DNA of 9,211 nt. Origin: CAISIP01 sp031367285. GTDB lineage: Bacteria; Pseudomonadota; Gammaproteobacteria; Burkholderiales; Burkholderiaceae_C. Below the pieces are notes generated by a model, which did no database searches, had not been told where the DNA came from, and saw nothing but the letters and a program-made list of their open reading frames with translations. The first letter of the stretch is position 1. Every line of letters starts with the position of its first letter. The stretch is from positions 1 to 9,211 of the forward strand of contig JANLPN010000495.1 of NCBI GenBank assembly GCA_031367285.1, written 5' to 3'. This document shows, in pieces, positions 6,311 through 9,211 of this stretch. The translations under genes were made by a program, and so were the position numbers.

Positions 6311-6353
6311 ATTGTAGGCAGGCAAAACGTTCGTCTGTGTGCGTTGGCGCACA
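6311..6353 (-). promoter_or_regulatory. Perfect CRP-like palindrome plus -10 element for Crp/Fnr gene 3
   Basis: TGTGCG-TTGG-CGCACA at 6338-6353 is a perfect 6+6 inverted repeat. On the minus strand it is followed, exactly 21 nt later, by TACAAT (6316-6311), five of six matches to the sigma70 -10 consensus. A start at about 6304 puts the palindrome centre at -41.5, the textbook class II CRP/FNR position, and there is no TTGACA-like -35 box. The leader to the ATG at 6232 would be about 72 nt. Confidence 0.68.
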
Positions 6354-6384
6354 AACGCTCCTCAATAACAATGAGCGGGCCTTT

Positions 6385-6948
6385 TTATGGCGCGTAAATG
6401 CGTCGGCACGGGGCGCGCAGCAACGCCGTGGCAATAGTAGCCATTTCTTCCAGTGCATACAGAGCGTGGCGTGACGCCTTGCGGGGCACGTAGTCGAGCA
6501 CGCATACGGTGCCGATCGCCACACCCCGGTAAAAAATGGGCGCCCCCGCGTAATACTGAATCGCCAGCGGGCCGGTGACCATGTCATTCTTCGCAAACCG
6601 CGTATCCAGGCGCGCGCTGCCCACCTCCAGCACGGTTTTCGCATTGGCGTTCTCGCAGCAAAACGAATGGCTGCTGTCGGCAGCCGTCGCCTCCAGGCCG
6701 TAAGCCGCCTTGAACCATAAGCGCTCACCGTCAATCAGGCTCACCAGCGCAATCGGCATGTCGAATACGTTGGCGGCCAGACGGGTAAGCGCGTCCAAAC
6801 CTTCATCGGGCGGCGTATCCAGCACTGCCAGGGCTTGCAGGGCGACAAGACGCTGTTGCAGCTCTTCGGCGCTAACCGTCGCCCGGCGGGTTGCACGTTC
6901 CGTAAACCCAAACCCGGCACCTGCTGGATGTAGCTGAATAATCGGCAT
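6385..6948 (-). CDS. GAF-domain protein
   Basis: A 187-residue cytoplasmic protein made almost wholly of one GAF domain (about residues 30-177). It opens with LVALQALAVLDTPPDEGLDALTRLAANVFDMPIALVSLIDGERLWFKAAYGLEA and continues with SHSFCCENA (94-102) and YYAGAPIFYRGVAIGTVCVLDYVPR (132-156), a common stand-alone GAF signature. Such domains bind small ligands or sense redox state; no output domain is attached, so it may be a partner of another signalling protein. Start options are ATG 6948 and, further upstream in frame, ATG 7008 and TTG 7047. The 6948 start was chosen because the longer forms run through the palindrome and -10 element and add residues outside the domain; no clear Shine-Dalgarno helps. 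It lies on the same strand as the Crp/Fnr genes. Confidence 0.88.
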   Translation of the reverse strand: MPIIQLHPAGAGFGFTERATRRATVSAEELQQRLVALQALAVLDTPPDEGLDALTRLAANVFDMPIALVSLIDGERLWFKAAYGLEATAADSSHSFCCENANAKTVLEVGSARLDTRFAKNDMVTGPLAIQYYAGAPIFYRGVAIGTVCVLDYVPRKASRHALYALEEMATIATALLRAPCRRIYAP

Positions 6949-6970
6949 GGCATGCGCTTTGGAAACCCGC

Positions 6971-7014
6971 AGTGTGCGAAACGGACGGCACAGCTGTCTG
7001 TGCGACATCCCACA
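6971..7014 (-). promoter_or_regulatory. CRP-like palindrome plus -10 element for the GAF gene
   Basis: On the minus strand, TGTGGG-ATGT-CGCACA (7014 down to 6999) is followed by GAC and, after 22 nt, by CACACT (6976-6971). The centre lies at about -42.5 from a start near 6964, giving a short 16-nt leader before ATG 6948. One arm has a single mismatch to the perfect copy. The hexamer is identical to that of Crp/Fnr gene 1. Confidence 0.55.
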
Positions 7015-7072
7015 TTGCACCGGCGACTTATCGAACGCATAGATCAAGGGGCACTATTCGCTGGTGTACGGA

Positions 7073-7088
7073 CAGCGCATTGGCGCTG
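7073..7088. repeat. Perfect inverted repeat, 6+6 bp, in the GAF/DUF4331 spacer
   Basis: CAGCGC-ATTG-GCGCTG has the same 6-4-6 geometry as the CRP-like operators but different arms. It lies between the two operators and could be a second regulator's site or a short hairpin. By chance such a palindrome is not rare in GC-rich DNA, so function is unproven. Confidence 0.4.
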
Positions 7089-7137
7089 CCGACACAACGG
7101 TAGAGCCTGGAATGTAGGGCGCGGCGTGCAGGCCATC

Positions 7138-7179
7138 TGTACGGTAGTGCACATAGACCCGACAGCCCACAAAAATAAT
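7138..7179 (+). promoter_or_regulatory. CRP-like palindrome plus -10 element for the DUF4331 gene
   Basis: TGTACG-GTAG-TGCACA at 7138-7153 fits the TGTGC-N6-GCACA pattern with one mismatch. It is followed by TAGAC and, after 20 nt, by AATAAT at 7174-7179, five of six matches to the -10 consensus. The centre would be near -40.5 from a start at about 7186, one base off the other promoters. The leader to the ATG at 7305 would be about 119 nt. Confidence 0.45.
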
Positions 7180-7304
7180 TGGCGGGCATGTTGGCTACCG
7201 TACAGACCAAAAAATGCCGGGCTCCTATCGTAGGTACTGGCTTGGGCAATTGGTGCCCGGTCTACTTTCCTCAATTTCCTCAACCCGTCTTACAAGGAAC
7301 ACCC

Positions 7305-8861
7305 ATGTCAGCCTGTCCCCTCCCCCGCTCGCGTGTTGCCAACACGGTGGGTCTGCTCGGTATCGGCTTTGCCGCTGCCTTGATTGCTGCCCCGTCCGCC
7401 TTTGCGTCCAGCCACCGCGAAGCTCCGTTCATCACCGGGCAACCCAAGCTCGATGCCACCGACCTGTATATGTTTCGCAGCTACGAGGCCGGCCGCTCGG
7501 CCTTCGTCACCCTACTGGCCAACTACCAGCCGTTCCAGGACCCGCAGGGTGGGCCCAACTTTTTCATGTTTGACCCGAACGGGCTGTACGAGATTCACAT
7601 CGACAACAACGGCGACGCGGTCGAAGACATTACCTTCCAGTTCCGCTTCAACAACACGTCCAAGGCAACCGCGCTCACTATCGGCGCCAAATCGGTCAAG
7701 ATACCGCTCATCAACAGCAACACCATCACCGGTGTCAACCCGGCTTCGCTGAACGTGCGCGAAACCTTCACGATCGACGTGGTTCGCGGCGGCCGGCGCA
7801 ACACCAATAGTGCCAAGGTGACCAATGTGTCGGGCGGAAGCACGGTGTTTGACAAACCGGTGGACAACATCGGCGACAAGACATTTGGCAGCACCACGGG
7901 TTACGCCACCTATGCCAACCAGCATATCTACAACGTCACCATTCCGGGTTGCAGCACGCCGGGGGCCAAAGTTTTTGTAGGCCAGCGCAAGGAGCCGTTT
8001 TATATCGCGGTTGGCAAAATTTTCGACCTGTTCAATCTGAACCCCCTGGGCGCCGAATCCGGTGGCAACAACAACGACCTGGAAGCCAAGAACGTCAGCA
8101 CGCTGGCGTTGGAAGTTCCGATTGCCTGTCTGACTGCCGGCAACGAGACCACCATCGGCGCCTTTACCACCGCCAGCCTGCGCCAGGGCCGGCTGCTCAA
8201 CGGCGCGCCCGGCACCGGCCTCAACAACGTGACGCGCAGCGGCGGTGCCTGGACCCAGGTGTCGCGGCTCGGCATGCCGCTGGTCAATGAAGTGATCATC
8301 GGCATCGACGACAAGGACAAGTTCAACGCCTCCAAACCCAAGAACGACGGCGCCAACTTTGCCGACTACGTGACCAACCCGGTGTTGCCGGCGCTGATCC
8401 AGACGCTGTTCCCCGCCGTCACGGCACCCACCAACTTCCCGCGCACCGACCTGGTAACCGTTTTTCTCAAGGGCCTTCCGGGCAAAAACCAGCCGGCTGG
8501 TGTGGTGGCGAGCGAAATGCTGCGGCTGAACACCAACACCGCGGTAACGGCAGCAGGGGCGCAGAACCCGCTGGGTGTTCTGGCGGGTGACGCTGCGGGC
8601 TTCCCGAACGGCCGCCGTCCGGGCGACGACGTGGTGGACGCATCGCTGCGTGTGGCCATGGGCGCCCTGTGCGTGGCCACCGGCGTGAACGACGCGCTGC
8701 AGGTCGGATGCCATCCGTCCGATGCGCCGTCTGGCGGGCTGCTTTATACCGACGGTGTGCGCAAGTCCGATGCCAACTTCGGCGTGACATTTCCGTACCT
8801 GACCACGCCATTGCCAGGCAACTTCAACCCGACGCCTCCGGCCGGCGCGGTGTTCCCTTGA
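7305..8861 (+). CDS. Secreted DUF4331-family protein
   Basis: A 518-residue exported protein of the DUF4331 family, whose function is not established. Residues 1-34 form a signal peptide: basic start with two Arg, hydrophobic core GLLGIGFAAALIAAP, and AFA before the likely cleavage at 34/35. The mature protein begins SSHREAPFITGQPKLDATDLYMFRSYE, the family hallmark, followed by LLANYQPFQDPQGGPNFFMFDPNGLYEIHIDNNGDAVEDITFQFRF. Later family features are EVIIGIDDKDKFNASKPKND and the C-terminal NGRRPGDDVVDASLRVAMGALC and YTDGVRKSDANFGVTFPYLTTPLPG. It should act in the periplasm or outside the cell. ATG 7305 has AAGGA with a 6-nt spacer; an upstream in-frame ATG at 7179 overlaps the -10 region and would hide the signal peptide. 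It is followed after 19 bp by a lipoprotein gene, probably in one operon. Confidence 0.94.
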   Translation: MSACPLPRSRVANTVGLLGIGFAAALIAAPSAFASSHREAPFITGQPKLDATDLYMFRSYEAGRSAFVTLLANYQPFQDPQGGPNFFMFDPNGLYEIHIDNNGDAVEDITFQFRFNNTSKATALTIGAKSVKIPLINSNTITGVNPASLNVRETFTIDVVRGGRRNTNSAKVTNVSGGSTVFDKPVDNIGDKTFGSTTGYATYANQHIYNVTIPGCSTPGAKVFVGQRKEPFYIAVGKIFDLFNLNPLGAESGGNNNDLEAKNVSTLALEVPIACLTAGNETTIGAFTTASLRQGRLLNGAPGTGLNNVTRSGGAWTQVSRLGMPLVNEVIIGIDDKDKFNASKPKNDGANFADYVTNPVLPALIQTLFPAVTAPTNFPRTDLVTVFLKGLPGKNQPAGVVASEMLRLNTNTAVTAAGAQNPLGVLAGDAAGFPNGRRPGDDVVDASLRVAMGALCVATGVNDALQVGCHPSDAPSGGLLYTDGVRKSDANFGVTFPYLTTPLPGNFNPTPPAGAVFP

Positions 8862-8880
8862 ACCCCACAGGAGAGATCGC

Positions 8881-9138
8881 ATGAACAAGACACGGGTTAT
8901 CTGGATAGCGGCGGCAATAGCCGCTTCGCTGGTGGTGGTGGGTTGCGGTGGCCGCAGCGACGACGCACCCGCGCCGGTGGCGACCAGCGTGCCCGACAGC
9001 GCGGGCGTCAGCGTTGCGGCTTTCCTCGACTTCATCCAATCGCTTAGCGCGACGGACGAAACGTCGGAGCCCTTGACGATCAGCGACGCTTTTGCGGTGC
9101 CGCCGGACGAATACGATGACGGGATTCTGTTGACCTGA
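8881..9138 (+). CDS. Small lipoprotein, 85 aa, paired with DUF4331
   Basis: An 85-residue probable lipoprotein of unknown role. A lipoprotein signal peptide is clear: basic MNKTR, hydrophobic core VIWIAAAIAASLVVV, and the lipobox VVGC with the lipidated cysteine at residue 22. The mature part is only about 64 residues: a Ser/Ala/Pro-rich stretch, then SVAAFLDFIQSLSATDETSEPLTISDAFAVPPDEYDDG (44-81), acidic and probably helical. The residue after the cysteine is Gly, not Asp, so outer-membrane sorting would be expected by the usual rule. The start has a strong AGGAGA Shine-Dalgarno, and the 19-bp gap from DUF4331 implies co-transcription. It may anchor or assist the DUF4331 protein in the envelope, which is inferred from proximity only. 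Confidence 0.87.
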   Translation: MNKTRVIWIAAAIAASLVVVGCGGRSDDAPAPVATSVPDSAGVSVAAFLDFIQSLSATDETSEPLTISDAFAVPPDEYDDGILLT

Positions 9139-9150
9139 AGAGGGGCAATT

Positions 9151-9200
9151 CGCCAGGCCGCTTGGCGGTGCGGCAGCGTTAGACATCGAGCGCTGCCGCA
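9151..9200 (+). terminator. Tandem hairpins after the lipoprotein gene
   Basis: Two inverted repeats follow the stop at 9138. The first, CGCCA (9151-9155) with TGGCG (9163-9167), is short. The second has perfect 10-bp arms, TGCGGCAGCG (9169-9178) and CGCTGCCGCA (9191-9200), around a 12-nt loop. No T-run follows, so this is not a canonical intrinsic terminator; it may block 3' exonucleases or act with Rho. The window ends 11 bp later. Confidence 0.5.
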
Positions 9201-9211
9201 TTCACCCGCGG

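Larger units (their letters stand above)
6949..7304. other. 356-bp divergent regulatory spacer, GAF / DUF4331
   Basis: No gene is seen here. The spacer holds two CRP-like palindromes, one facing each gene (6999-7014 and 7138-7153), their -10-like elements, a separate perfect inverted repeat CAGCGC-ATTG-GCGCTG at 7073-7088, and a leader before DUF4331 with several short inverted repeats. Its A+T-rich patches (around 7171-7180 and 7209-7214) stand out from the GC-rich surroundings. Confidence 0.6.

Noticed and set aside
6233..6352. Longer form of Crp/Fnr regulator 3 from ATG 6352
   Set aside because: It would start inside the palindrome and run through the -10 box; ATG 6232 has AGGAG at good spacing.
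7512..9035. Long minus-strand open frame of about 507 codons
   Set aside because: It is antisense to the DUF4331 and lipoprotein genes, which have signal peptides, ribosome sites and family motifs; the open frame is a product of GC-rich codon use.

Overview
This is a GC-rich window with the gene content of a betaproteobacterium, most likely Burkholderiales (Comamonadaceae-like). The grounds are protein style: a baeRF-like 'translational machinery' protein, a two-domain PRC-barrel protein, several Crp/Fnr-type regulators ending in a CECYA-like motif, a GAF protein and a DUF4331 protein with a small lipoprotein. The genus cannot be read from the sequence.

Layout. 1-729 (-): an OmpR/PhoB-type response regulator, open at the left edge. 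845-1225 (+): a small baeRF/eRF1-like protein. 1303-2371 (-): a PRC-barrel protein followed by a 73-aa protein of unknown function. 2600-3759 (+): a translationally coupled pair, a DUF2127 membrane protein and a VIT1/CCC1-type metal transporter. 3775-6232 (-): three consecutive Crp/Fnr-superfamily regulators; the second and third are close paralogues and the first is more divergent. 6385-6948 (-): a GAF-domain protein. 7305-9138 (+): a secreted DUF4331 protein and a small lipoprotein, followed by two hairpins.

The most interesting signal is regulatory. Six intergenic regions carry a CRP-sized 16-bp palindrome with consensus TGTGCG-N4-CGCACA, that is, a CRP-like TGTGC-N6-GCACA instead of TGTGA-N6-TCACA. 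Read in the direction of transcription it is usually followed by GAC and then, 20-22 nt beyond the palindrome, by a -10-like hexamer with A at position 2 and T at position 6. This puts the palindrome centre at about -40.5 to -42.5, the class II activator position. The sites precede the baeRF gene, the PRC-barrel gene, Crp/Fnr genes 1 and 3, the GAF gene and the DUF4331 gene. The DUF2127-VIT pair instead has a near-perfect FNR/ANR box (TTGAC-N4-ATCAA).

The simplest reading is a local stress or low-oxygen regulon controlled by one or more of the encoded Crp/Fnr-like proteins. It would link redox or energy state to ribosome-associated, metal-transport and envelope functions. The regulator-site assignment is inference; the sites and their spacing are directly visible.
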